Program-made: the position numbers and the translations under genes
The notes under the pieces: generated by a model
Seen by the model: the letters and a program-made list of their open reading frames with translations, nothing else
Told to the model about the DNA's origin: nothing
The model's database searches: none
Shown: positions 34,080 through 41,803 of the stretch, piece after piece
How the letters are laid out: each line of letters begins with the position of its first letter
Position numbering within the stretch: position 1 is the first letter of the stretch
Origin: Natrialba asiatica DSM 12278
GTDB taxonomy: Archaea > Halobacteriota > Halobacteria > Halobacteriales > Natrialbaceae
Reading direction: 5' to 3'
Assembly (NCBI RefSeq): GCF_000337555.1
Contig: NZ_AOIO01000021.1
Location: 1-50,428 of the forward strand
DNA length: 50,428 nt

Positions 34080-35255
34080 ATGGAGGAGCGAACGAGGGCC
34101 TATCTTCGGGGGCGATTTCGAGACTACTATCGACGGACGGAGCTAACGCCACCGCCCGCCGCGAACGAACGCGAGTGGGGCTTCATCCCCTGGACCGAAA
34201 GCCCCGGTACGACGATGGTCCGCCACCGATCACTACTCGAACTCGGCGAACTCTCCGAGTTCCTCGTCCGTAAGCGCCCGCGACACGTCTACTTCTCCGC
34301 GGGCCGCTTTCGCGATCCGAGCGCGAGTTCGATGAGCGAGAAAGACTGGCAGTCCGCCGATCTCGTCTTCGACCTCGACGCGGACCACCTGCCGAACGTG
34401 ACGCTCGGCGAGGACACCTACGCCGAGATGCTCGCGACGTGTAAGGAGGCCCTGTTTCGACTCCTCGATTTTCTCGAAGACGACTTCGGCTTCGAAGAAC
34501 TGGAACTCGTCTTTTCGGGCGGCCGCGGCTACCACGTCCACGTCCGCGACGACAACGTCCGCCACCTCGACCGGGAGCACCGCCGCGAAATCGTCGACTA
34601 CGTCCGCGGGATCGGCCTCGACTTCGACGAACTGATCGAAACCGAAACCGTCGCCGGACTCGGTCGAAAGACACCGACGGAGCGGCGAACGCTCCGCGTC
34701 GAGGGCGGTTGGGGAAAGCGAACCCACGATCACTTCATGGCCTTCGTCGACGACCTCCTCGAACTCGAAGCAGACGCCGCACTCGAGCGCCTCCAGGAGT
34801 TCGACGGTATCGGCGAGGGGAAGGCACAGGCGACGATAAACGCCGCCCGGAACAACCGCGAGCAACTCGCATCGGGCAACGTCACCGTCCACACCGCCGT
34901 CGCGCAGTTGGCGGAGCGGTTCGCCTCGAAAGCCGTCGAACGGGACAACGCCCCGATCGACGAACCGGTGACGACCGACACGAACCGCCTCATCCGCCTG
35001 CCCGGCACGCTCCACGGCGGCAGCGGACTGCAAACGGTTCGCCTCGAGCGCGACGAACTCGACACGTTCGACCCGCTGGTCGACGCCGTCCCCGAGACGT
35101 TCGTGGGCCAGGACATCGCCGTCGACGTCACCGACGGCGGGACAGTGGAACTCGGAGGAGATAGCTTTACGGTCTCCGAGGGTGACCAGTCACTCCCAGA
35201 GTACGTTGCCGTCTTCCTGATGGCGCGCGGTCGGGCTGAAAAGGAGAAAGAATGA
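34080..35255 (+). CDS. priS: DNA primase small (catalytic) subunit
   Basis: A 391-residue archaeal/eukaryotic primase catalytic subunit. Seen: FIPWTESPGTTMVRHRS with binding Arg, the metal-binding aspartates in LVFDLDADHL near residue 97-102, the ELVFSGGRGYHVHV phosphate-binding motif, and TNRLIRLPGTLHGGSGL with the third carboxylate region. Makes primers for replication with the large subunit PriL, not encoded here. ATG 34080 follows the TATA box. Its TGA overlaps the ATG of the GINS gene, giving translational coupling. Confidence 0.96.
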   Translation: MEERTRAYLRGRFRDYYRRTELTPPPAANEREWGFIPWTESPGTTMVRHRSLLELGELSEFLVRKRPRHVYFSAGRFRDPSASSMSEKDWQSADLVFDLDADHLPNVTLGEDTYAEMLATCKEALFRLLDFLEDDFGFEELELVFSGGRGYHVHVRDDNVRHLDREHRREIVDYVRGIGLDFDELIETETVAGLGRKTPTERRTLRVEGGWGKRTHDHFMAFVDDLLELEADAALERLQEFDGIGEGKAQATINAARNNREQLASGNVTVHTAVAQLAERFASKAVERDNAPIDEPVTTDTNRLIRLPGTLHGGSGLQTVRLERDELDTFDPLVDAVPETFVGQDIAVDVTDGGTVELGGDSFTVSEGDQSLPEYVAVFLMARGRAEKEKE

Positions 35256-36385
35256 ATCTAAACGAACTACGCTCGGTCCAGAGCAAGGAGCGAAAGAAAG
35301 ACAGCCTCCAGAACCTTCGCCCCTCGTTCTACCAGGAGGTCGGCGAGTACATCGCTGAACTCGAGGCCGAACGCGAACGCGCGGCCGAGCGCGCCGATGA
35401 CCCCTTTTCGTCGCCCGAAGTGGGCCAGCTCACGGACGAAATCGAGACCGCAAACGACGTGGTCGAAGCGATCTACGAGCGCCGGATGGGCAAACTCGTC
35501 AAGCAAGCGAGTCTCGCCGCGGCCGGTATGGCGGCAGACGACGAGGGGCTAACCGCCGAAGAGGCCGCCCTCTTCGACGACCTCGTCGACCGCATCAAGG
35601 GGAACAAAGCACGCGTGCTCGACGTGCTTGAGGGCAGTACCCAGGCCCAGGACACGGCCACCGATAGCGCTACCTCGACCGAAGCCGGTCAGGATCGCGG
35701 CCAGCGTTCCAATTCACCCGACCCGCCGACACCACCGCAAGAACCCGCAGCGAAAGACCGCGTGCAACACCACGGAGCGAACAACGGAGACGACCAGGTC
35801 CCCGAACAGCACTCACAAAACACACCGCACACGCAGCAGTCGCCGACTTCGCAGTCCACGCCAGCCGCTCCCGACTCGGAAGCCGCCGACGCCGCGGGCG
35901 TCTCCCCTGCGGACGTGATGGGCGGTGACGCTGCTGGTGCTACCGCGAGTGCTGGGGCCGACACATCCGAGACGGCTGACACGGCCGAGACAGCCGACAC
36001 CGCCGACGCGGATCACGCCGAGTCCGCTCCGCAGGTGAACTCGAGTTCGAGTGCAACAGCGACGGAGACAACCGCAGATCCTGGAGAAGTAACCGATACC
36101 GGGACTCCCGAGAAACGCCGTGATGCTGGTAGTACTGAGGGTGGAACAAGCGACGACTACGGCGGGACGCGATCCCGTTCGTCCTCCGAAGCGAAAGCGA
36201 ACGGGGACGAGGGGCCCTCCGAGTCACAAGTCGACCGCATGACGGTCAAAATCACGCAGGACATCGGCTCTATCCTCGGCGTCGACGACCGGGAATATAC
36301 GCTTGTCAGCGATGACATTGTGACGCTCCCCGAAGCGAACGCGACGCCGCTGCTCGAACGCGAGGCGGCCGAACCGCTCGAGTGA
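35252..36385 (+). CDS. GINS complex subunit (Gins15/51 type)
   Basis: A 377-residue replication factor. Seen: N-terminal helical A domain (residues 1-130; LNELRSVQSKERKKDSLQNL and FYQEVGEYIAELE), a very long disordered insert of Thr/Ala/Ser/Glu/Pro (about 131-325), and a small C-terminal B domain (VKITQDIGSILGVDDREYTL). Known: archaeal Gins15 holds CMG helicase together with MCM and GAN/Cdc45. The insert is unusually long compared with the about 170-residue archaeal core and includes short repeats (TADTAETADTADADHAES). Operon with priS is a known archaeal arrangement. Confidence 0.9.
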   Translation: MNLNELRSVQSKERKKDSLQNLRPSFYQEVGEYIAELEAERERAAERADDPFSSPEVGQLTDEIETANDVVEAIYERRMGKLVKQASLAAAGMAADDEGLTAEEAALFDDLVDRIKGNKARVLDVLEGSTQAQDTATDSATSTEAGQDRGQRSNSPDPPTPPQEPAAKDRVQHHGANNGDDQVPEQHSQNTPHTQQSPTSQSTPAAPDSEAADAAGVSPADVMGGDAAGATASAGADTSETADTAETADTADADHAESAPQVNSSSSATATETTADPGEVTDTGTPEKRRDAGSTEGGTSDDYGGTRSRSSSEAKANGDEGPSESQVDRMTVKITQDIGSILGVDDREYTLVSDDIVTLPEANATPLLEREAAEPLE

Positions 36386-36459
36386 CGGTCGGAATCGACG
36401 ACGACCGTGGCGCTCTGCCGACACCGATAACTGCGACTGTTATTGATGACGCGTTCGTC

Positions 36460-36600
36460 TCAGGCCTCTGGAACGTCGTAGATACTCACCCAGTGGCCGC
36501 CGTATTCCGCTTCGTGTTCGCTGGCGAACTCGCTGGCTTCGATCCAGTCGCGACATTCCCGATCGAGTTCGCAACTGTCGCAGCGAAGTTGGTATGCCAT
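36460..36600 (-). CDS. 46-residue Cys-containing small protein
   Basis: Short frame from ATG 36600 to TGA 36460. Seen: MAYQLRCDSCELDRECRDWI with Cys-x2-Cys and a third Cys six residues on, a helical acidic middle, and HWVSIYDVPEA. This resembles a family of tiny haloarchaeal zinc-finger-like proteins I recall from other genomes; the function is unknown. It has a TATA element at the right distance and converges with the GINS gene. Confidence 0.75.
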   Translation of the reverse strand: MAYQLRCDSCELDRECRDWIEASEFASEHEAEYGGHWVSIYDVPEA

Positions 36601-36854
36601 ATGATACCAAGAACACGAGCAGCCTTAAGCGTTCGTCGTGGTTCCGCTGGGTTGCAGTTCCGGATCAGTGGTCCCCTACCACGGACAGGGATGCTTCGTA
36701 GGGGTTTGCAAAAGAACGACGCTCTTGAGAGTGTCGTCCGGAGTCCACTCGGAGCCTGATGGACGGTGCCATACAGTCGTGCCTGCCGATCGCGTGCCAC
36801 GCCGTCCGGTGCTGCGTGGACGTGACCGAATCTCGCACGGCGGAGTGGAAGCGG
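36601..36854. other. Spacer without a recognised gene
   Basis: 254 bases between the Cys-containing small protein and the SRPBCC gene. Both strands have only short frames of atypical, basic composition. I see no RNA gene fold that I can defend. Confidence 0.5.
36623..36630 (-). promoter_or_regulatory. TATA box of the 46-residue protein
   Basis: GCTTAAGG on the minus strand, centred about 27 bases before the ATG at 36600. Confidence 0.5.
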
Positions 36855-37370
36855 TTAGTCGCTTGTCGACGGAACGGCCGACCCGTCGGCGATGAACCCC
36901 TCGAGTTTGTCGAGACTCTGGCTCCACCCCTGCTCCATTCCCTCGAGTGAGTCAGCCACCGCTTCGCTCGCCCGGATCACTTCCGCCCGTATCGTCAGTT
37001 CGGTCTGCTCACCGCGCTCGGCGAACGTGACCGTTTGGTACACTTCGAGTTGCGGGATGCCGTCTTCGTCCTCGAGCGCCCGGCTGGTGACCTCGAGCCG
37101 CTCGGGTTCATCGACGACGTGATACACCCCCGTATCGGGATAGATGGTTCCGTCAGGGCCCTGCATGTCGATTCTGAATTCCCCATCCGGTCTGACATCC
37201 AGTTCGCAGTAGGGGACGGTGAACTCGGCTGGCCCCCACCACTGTTCGACCCGTTCGGGGTCGGTCCACGCTTCGAACACGCGCTCGCGCGGGGCGTCGA
37301 ACGTCCGCCGGATCGTCGTGTCGTACACGCTCGGTTCGAACTCGGTCGCTGTCGTCTTTTCGTCTGCCAT
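36855..37370 (-). CDS. SRPBCC (AHSA1-like) domain protein
   Basis: A 171-residue START-fold protein. Seen: DTTIRRTFDAPRERVFEAWT, a DPERVEQWWGP motif, strands such as GEFRIDMQGPDGTIYPD, and a long final helix EGMEQGWSQSLDKLEGF. Known: AHSA1-type SRPBCC genes typically follow an ArsR repressor, whose gene they often overlap. Here the ArsR reading frame is broken (see 37376-37663), so the control has probably been lost. The hydrophobic ligand is unknown. ATG 37370 is the family start. Confidence 0.9.
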   Translation of the reverse strand: MADEKTTATEFEPSVYDTTIRRTFDAPRERVFEAWTDPERVEQWWGPAEFTVPYCELDVRPDGEFRIDMQGPDGTIYPDTGVYHVVDEPERLEVTSRALEDEDGIPQLEVYQTVTFAERGEQTELTIRAEVIRASEAVADSLEGMEQGWSQSLDKLEGFIADGSAVPSTSD

Positions 37371-37375
37371 TAGCC

Positions 37376-37663
37376 TCGTTCTCCAGATGGTCAGCCAACG
37401 CGTCCAACCGGTCATCCCAGAAGACGCAGTATTGCGTTAGCCAGCTAAACTGCCGGATGCGTCCGTCCCCGTTCGACTTCGATCAATCCCGCATCCTCGA
37501 GCACTTGGAGGCGCTTCGAGACGGCGGCCAGCCCACTTGCGAGATGTCGTGGGGCTCTGCGAGTTCAGTGACACTTACTGATCCTGGGTCCTGGGCTCGC
37601 AGAGTCGGGTGGCAACACCTGGAAGATCGTATCGAGGTCCATCGCTACGCGTTGGTCAACCAT
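37376..37663 (-). pseudogene. Broken ArsR-family repressor
   Basis: On the minus strand the ATG at 37663 begins MVDQRVAMDLDTIFQ, an ArsR-type start, but the frame stops after 32 codons. Recognisable parts continue in other frames: VTELAEPHDIS (next frame), then LAAVSKRLQVLEDAGLIEVE, the recognition helix and wing, back in the starting frame and ended by TAG, then WLTQYCVFWDDRLDALADH in the third frame up to the SRPBCC start. At least three frame changes plus a lost segment of about 20 residues near the first helix and another after the wing are needed, so this is a decayed gene, not a sequencing slip. Its usual partner is the intact SRPBCC gene just downstream. Confidence 0.85.
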
Positions 37664-38050
37664 CTGGTTGAATACTAGCTGCACAGATATTTAACCATTT
37701 AGTGCGCTACCGAGACCATCAGAAAAACTGTCTGAAACGGCTCTTTTAGCCATTTTACTGAATACTGGTACGAGGTCAGAAGTGAGATTGGGTGGCACCA
37801 TGTGTGTCGTTTGTAGCGGTAGGAGCGGACGGGACGGCACCCAGAGATCAAAGATCCAGCGGGGCAGTCAATTGCGTAGTGGGCAGTACGAAGATCGCAC
37901 TCAGATAGCGAGTAGGGTGAGGCAGATTTAAACCTCGCCAAGACGTTCCGGGTCGCTCACTTCGTTTGCTTCCCGGACTGCGACTTGTCTGGTTCAAACT
38001 GCCCAACGTAATGGATTTTCGCCTCACGGAATTGTTCGGCGCAAAATCAG
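37664..38050. other. Gene-free, A+T-richer stretch before tRNA-Val
   Basis: 387 bases with several stops in all frames and lower G+C than neighbours. It holds GGGTGAGGCAGATTTAAAC at 37915-37933, about 17 of 20 positions like the tRNA-Val 3' end, and CTGGTTCAAACTGCCCAAC at 37990-38008, like a T-arm in opposite direction. This suggests remains of DNA once inserted at the tRNA. No integrase remnant is recognisable. Confidence 0.45.
37915..37939 (-). repeat. Imperfect copy of the tRNA-Val 3' end, possible att remnant
   Basis: The stretch matches 38052-38075 at the tRNA 3' end with a one-base gap and two or three substitutions before diverging. Integrases using tRNA genes leave such partial copies. 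The distance is only about 135 bases, so any element has been lost. Confidence 0.35.
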
Positions 38051-38125
38051 TGGGTTGGGGCAGATTTGAACTGCCGACTTCCTCCGTGTGAAGGAGGTAT
38101 CATAACCGGACTAGATCACCAACCC
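38051..38125 (-). tRNA. tRNA-Val (anticodon CAC)
   Basis: A 75-base tRNA on the minus strand. GGGTTGG pairs with CCAACCC, discriminator A. The anticodon arm CCTCC-TTCACAC-GGAGG gives CAC, and the T-arm reads GGCAGTTCAAATCTGCC. No intron, no encoded CCA. A T-rich TGATTTTG follows its 3' end and may end transcription. Confidence 0.96.
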
Positions 38126-38150
38126 GCATACGGTCGTATCCGTGCGTTCG

Positions 38151-38158
38151 ACTTAAGG
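38151..38158 (-). promoter_or_regulatory. TATA box of tRNA-Val
   Basis: CCTTAAGT on the minus strand with a GAAAGGAA BRE-like run just before it, centred about 30 bases before the tRNA 5' end. One of the clearest promoters in the window. Confidence 0.65.
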
Positions 38159-38302
38159 CTTCCTTTCACGTTCGAAGCCGATACCCTGTGTCCTCCGCCG
38201 TTCTGGCGATCCCCAGCCGCTCGGTCGGCGACACCACAAATCGCTCTCGTCACTGCAATCGGTATCGACACATACGGAGCGTGCTCTCGCTGCTTCAGAC
38301 GA

Positions 38303-38836
38303 TTAGTATTCCGGCGTTTCCTCCGGTTCGCCCTCCCGAGCGTTGACGACGCGGGCGAACGTGAACAGGCCGTCCGAGAGTCGGTTCAGGTACTGAACCG
38401 CTTGTTCGTTGATCTCCGCTTCGCTGGCCAGTGCAACTGCTCGTCGCTCGGCTCGACGACAGACGGTTCGAGCGTGGTGTAACTGCGCTCCGGGATCGCT
38501 TCCCGAGGGGAGGATAAATGCGGTCAATGGCTCGAGTTCAGCGTCGAACGCGTCGATCCAGTCTTCGACGGTGTCGACGTGGGCGGCGGTGATCGCCGGA
38601 TCGTCTTCATCGGGGTCGGGATTCGCAAAGTCGGCCTGAACGATGTGGAGGTGATTTTGAACGGCGCGCAGTCGATCGTCGACGTCCGCGTGTCCGGTGG
38701 GTCGAATCGTGCCGAGCAGGGCGTTGAGTTCGTCGACGGTACCGTAGGCCTCGATTCGGGGGCTGGTCTTCGAGACGCGGGTCATATCCCGGAGATCGGT
38801 TTTGCCGTCGTCGCCACGGCCGGTGTAGATCGACAT
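38303..38836 (-). CDS. Cob(I)alamin adenosyltransferase, PduO type
   Basis: A 177-residue enzyme that moves the adenosyl group from ATP to cob(I)alamin or the diamide precursor. Seen: N-terminal YTGRGDDGKTDL ATP-binding motif, RIEAYGTVDELNALLG, a middle LPSGSDPGAQLHHARTVCRRAERR and QYLNRLSDGLFTFARV, the conserved PduO set. Haloarchaea both make and salvage cobalamin. Monocistronic with a good TATA element; divergent from the zinc-ribbon gene. Confidence 0.94.
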   Translation of the reverse strand: MSIYTGRGDDGKTDLRDMTRVSKTSPRIEAYGTVDELNALLGTIRPTGHADVDDRLRAVQNHLHIVQADFANPDPDEDDPAITAAHVDTVEDWIDAFDAELEPLTAFILPSGSDPGAQLHHARTVCRRAERRAVALASEAEINEQAVQYLNRLSDGLFTFARVVNAREGEPEETPEY

Positions 38837-38857
38837 GGCCGAACCGATGAAGGGAGA

Positions 38858-38866
38858 TTACTTAAT
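38858..38866 (-). promoter_or_regulatory. TATA box of the adenosyltransferase gene
   Basis: AATTAAGTA on the minus strand, centred about 26 bases before the ATG at 38836. Confidence 0.5.
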
Positions 38867-38941
38867 TGCTGGCCGAGCGGTGAGCCGGTGGCACGATCAG
38901 GAACCAGTACGTTCAATTTGGTCCGTGTGCAATCGCCGCGT

Positions 38942-39121
38942 ATGACGATGGAACTCGACCACGAGTGTCCAAACTGTGGTGACGAACGGACGTTCTACCG
39001 CGCGGCGAGTACGACGATGCACCTCGGTGAGAAGGTCAAGTGGCACTGTCCGGACTGCGACTACGGATTTGTCCGGATCGGCGACGACGGAACTGCTGTC
39101 GACTCGAGCGTGGACGTCTAG
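38942..39121 (+). CDS. 59-residue zinc-ribbon protein
   Basis: Starts at ATG 38942 (an ATG two codons later is an alternative). Seen: two Cys-x2-Cys knuckles (HECPNCGDERTF and WHCPDCDYGFV) about 24 residues apart, a classic zinc ribbon, and an acidic end. Close in style to TFIIS/TFIIB-like or rubredoxin-like haloarchaeal mini-proteins; function unknown. Same direction as the NAD kinase fusion, 75 bases ahead of it. Confidence 0.85.
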   Translation: MTMELDHECPNCGDERTFYRAASTTMHLGEKVKWHCPDCDYGFVRIGDDGTAVDSSVDV

Positions 39122-39196
39122 TCACAGCACTAATCCCGGGTGATCGCTAGCTGTCATCACGAACCGAACGCCGACCAGTTTCCGCTGGACTTCCCG

Positions 39197-41041
39197 ATGC
39201 AAGGACGCAGGCTCGCGACGACGGACGAGATTATTGCGATCGTCAGTCCCAACAGTGACGATGTCGTCGCCGGACTCGAATCCTGGACCACAGAGCGTGA
39301 CATCACGCTGTCGACGGTTGACGTCGGCGACGAGATCGGCGAGCAGTACGATCCGAACCGGGCGACGCTCGGGATAACGATCGGCGGTGATGGCACCTTT
39401 CTGGAGGGGATCAAGACCTTTGCACCGCGGAACGTTCCCCAGCTTGGAGTCAATACGGGCACCCTCTCCTTTCTAGCCCGCGTCGAACCCGAGGATCTCA
39501 ATGCCGCCCTCGACGAAGTCGTTCGGGGACGTGCAAAGGTCGACAGCCGCCAACAGGTCGCCGTCACCGGATCGAGCGTCGATGCGACGGGGATCAACGA
39601 CGTGACCGTCGAGCACGTTCCGCCGGAAAATCCCGTCGACAGCAAGGTGACGCAACTCGATGTCTACGCCGATGACGAGTACGTCGGCGAGTTCGAGGGA
39701 ACGGGACTTGCCGTCTCGACGCCGACCGGTTCGACCGGGATTTCGCTGTCCGCGAACGGCCCGATCCACTACCCGGTCGACAACCACACGCTACAGCTCG
39801 TCCCGTTGCACACCCACCAACTGGGCGTCCGGCCGATCGTCGTCTCGCCCTCGACCGAACTCCGAATCGTCACCCGCGGCCCCGCAACGTTGCTGGTCGA
39901 CGGCGGACGGACGCACACCCGCCTCGAAACGGGCGAGAGCGTCCTGTTGACGGGTGCCGACAGGCTCGCGCACGTCGTCCGAACCAGTTACGACGACCAC
40001 TTCTTTACCGCAATCGCGAAGAAACTCGGCTGGGGAATCCGCGCCGTCGACGATCAGCCGCCGACACCGCGTTCGGAGACGGAACGCGCTCTCGGATCAG
40101 GATCGCACGCTGGGACGATCTCGTCGGCGATACCAACGGCAACGGACGCGGACCCAGCGAAATCGAGTTCAGTGGCGGATGCTGGTGAGACGGGGAGCCG
40201 GTCTGCGTCGCCCGCTGTTCCGTCGACGGGGCGTGACGACCGGACGACACTCGAATACGCCCGCACGGTTGCAACAGAGGCTGCCGAGGCCGCTGGCGAG
40301 CCGCTGCGCGAACTCCACGGCCAGGTCGATTCCATCACCGTCAAAAGCGACAAATCGGATATCGTCACCGAGGCCGACCACCAGGCAAACCGGATCATCA
40401 CGACCGTTATCGACAACGAGTTCCCCGAGCACGGAATTGTCTCCGAAGAGCAACCGCGGCGAAATCGTGCCGACGGCTACACCTGGGTTATCGACCCGCT
40501 CGACGGAACCGGGAACTTCGCACACGGCAATCCGAACTACTCGGTTTCGATCGCGCTTCTCGATTGTGGAACGCCGGTGATGGGCGTCGTCTACGTCCCC
40601 GAAACGGACGAACTGTTCAGCGCAATCGCCGAGGTCGGTGCCCGACGAGACGGCGATCCGATCGAGACGACGGACCGCGACCGCCTCGACGAGAGCATGC
40701 TCATCTCGGGGTACGACCCCGACGGCACCTTCCTCTCGCACTTCTACCAGGAATCTCGCGGCGTCCGTCGTCTCGGGTCTGCCGCGCTCAATCTCTGCTA
40801 TCTGGCGAGCGGTAGTGCCGACGCGACCTGGGAACACGACACCCATCCCTGGGACATCGCCGCCGGTCTCGTCATCGCACGGGCGGCCGGCGCAACGATC
40901 ACCGACGAACGCGGCGAGCCGTTCACGTTCGAACTCGAGACCGACGACCGCACGGCGCTGCTCGGCTCGAACGGCCCGTTGCACCCGGCGCTGTTGGGGC
41001 ATCTCAAGACGGGGCTGTCGGACCGCGGAGCGGATCGCTGA
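39197..41041 (+). CDS. Fused NAD kinase / inositol-monophosphatase-family enzyme
   Basis: A 614-residue two-domain protein. Residues 1-290: NAD kinase with GGDGTFLEG near 62-70, NTGTLSFL, and GTGLAVSTPTGSTGIS. Residues 300-360: Ser/Ala/Asp-rich linker. Residues 365-614: IMPase family with EADHQANRIITTVI, EEQP, WVIDPLDGTGNFAHG near 432 (metal-binding Asp set), and HPWDIAAGLVIARAAGA. Known: in Methanocaldococcus jannaschii a fused protein is both NADP phosphatase and NAD kinase. This suggests that one chain makes and removes NADP. Domain order here is kinase first. ATG 39197 is chosen as the MQGRRLATT start, since in-frame upstream sequence is poor. Confidence 0.92.
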   Translation: MQGRRLATTDEIIAIVSPNSDDVVAGLESWTTERDITLSTVDVGDEIGEQYDPNRATLGITIGGDGTFLEGIKTFAPRNVPQLGVNTGTLSFLARVEPEDLNAALDEVVRGRAKVDSRQQVAVTGSSVDATGINDVTVEHVPPENPVDSKVTQLDVYADDEYVGEFEGTGLAVSTPTGSTGISLSANGPIHYPVDNHTLQLVPLHTHQLGVRPIVVSPSTELRIVTRGPATLLVDGGRTHTRLETGESVLLTGADRLAHVVRTSYDDHFFTAIAKKLGWGIRAVDDQPPTPRSETERALGSGSHAGTISSAIPTATDADPAKSSSVADAGETGSRSASPAVPSTGRDDRTTLEYARTVATEAAEAAGEPLRELHGQVDSITVKSDKSDIVTEADHQANRIITTVIDNEFPEHGIVSEEQPRRNRADGYTWVIDPLDGTGNFAHGNPNYSVSIALLDCGTPVMGVVYVPETDELFSAIAEVGARRDGDPIETTDRDRLDESMLISGYDPDGTFLSHFYQESRGVRRLGSAALNLCYLASGSADATWEHDTHPWDIAAGLVIARAAGATITDERGEPFTFELETDDRTALLGSNGPLHPALLGHLKTGLSDRGADR

Positions 41042-41170
41042 GCCGGTCGCCGTTCGACACTCGCCTTGTCGCGTACCCGATCCCGTTGAAGTCCGTTTCG
41101 GTGGTGTGAGCGTCGGTTCCACGCCTCGAACACGTTTATCGTCCCCGCTGCACACTGTGGGTGTAGGAAC

Positions 41171-41767
41171 ATGTCACTCTTCCCGACGGAGATGGAAAGC
41201 GAACGACTCCGGTACGAGCGGCTCCACCCGGACGAGTTCGACGTCGACGAACTGTACGAATACGTTCACGCCGGCGCACCCGGCATCGACGAGATCACGA
41301 AGTACGTCACCTGGGATTCCCACCAGCACCCTAAGGAGTCGTTCGACTGGGTCGAACACTGCGGCGAGCAGTTCGATGACGGCGTGGCGGCCACCTACGC
41401 CCTCCGACCGACGGAGGGCGACCGCGCCGGCGAACTCGCCGGCTTCGCCGGTATCCACCCCGACTGGGATCGGCGGCTCGCGGTCTTCGGCGCGTGGCTC
41501 CGGAAACCGTTCTGGGGCCGGGGCTACTCCGGCGAACGCGCCGCCCGGATGCTCGAGTTCGCCTTCGATCGGCTCGATCTCGAGATGGTCGCGGTCGCAC
41601 ATGACCCGGACAACGAGCAATCCCGCCGCGCCATCGAGAAGTACGTCGAGCGATTCGGCGGCCGGAAAGAGGGTCGTATCCGCAACGACATCGTCATCGA
41701 CGACGAGCCGCGGGATAGCATCCGGTACAGCATCTCGCGTGCGGAGTGGGAGCGAAACCGAGACTGA
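41171..41767 (+). CDS. GNAT acetyltransferase, RimJ/RimL-like
   Basis: A 198-residue enzyme. Seen: ESERLRYERLHPDEFDV at the start, strands ELAGFAGIHPDW, LAVFGAWLRKPFWGRGYSGE with the acetyl-CoA loop, and late LEMVAVAHDPDNEQSRRAIEKYVERFGG, the RimJ/RimL pattern. It probably acetylates a protein N-terminus or a small amine; not decidable. Convergent with the glycine decarboxylase genes, 36 bases between stops. Confidence 0.9.
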   Translation: MSLFPTEMESERLRYERLHPDEFDVDELYEYVHAGAPGIDEITKYVTWDSHQHPKESFDWVEHCGEQFDDGVAATYALRPTEGDRAGELAGFAGIHPDWDRRLAVFGAWLRKPFWGRGYSGERAARMLEFAFDRLDLEMVAVAHDPDNEQSRRAIEKYVERFGGRKEGRIRNDIVIDDEPRDSIRYSISRAEWERNRD

Positions 41768-41803
41768 CGGTCTCGGGACGCGTTCGCGTCCGTTCGGTTG
41801 CTC

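Noticed and set aside
37376-37663. Programmed frameshifting in the ArsR gene
   Set aside because: At least three frame changes and two missing segments are needed, which no known recoding would bridge. Decay explains it better.
37699-37941. An 80-codon leftward frame before tRNA-Val
   Set aside because: It is basic, Ser/Cys-rich and unlike haloarchaeal proteins, and crosses the tRNA-like repeat; treated as chance in decayed DNA.
38051-38125. Peptide GRFELPTSSV seen when translating through tRNA-Val
   Set aside because: This is a well-known false peptide produced by translating tRNA genes; the tRNA fold is clear.
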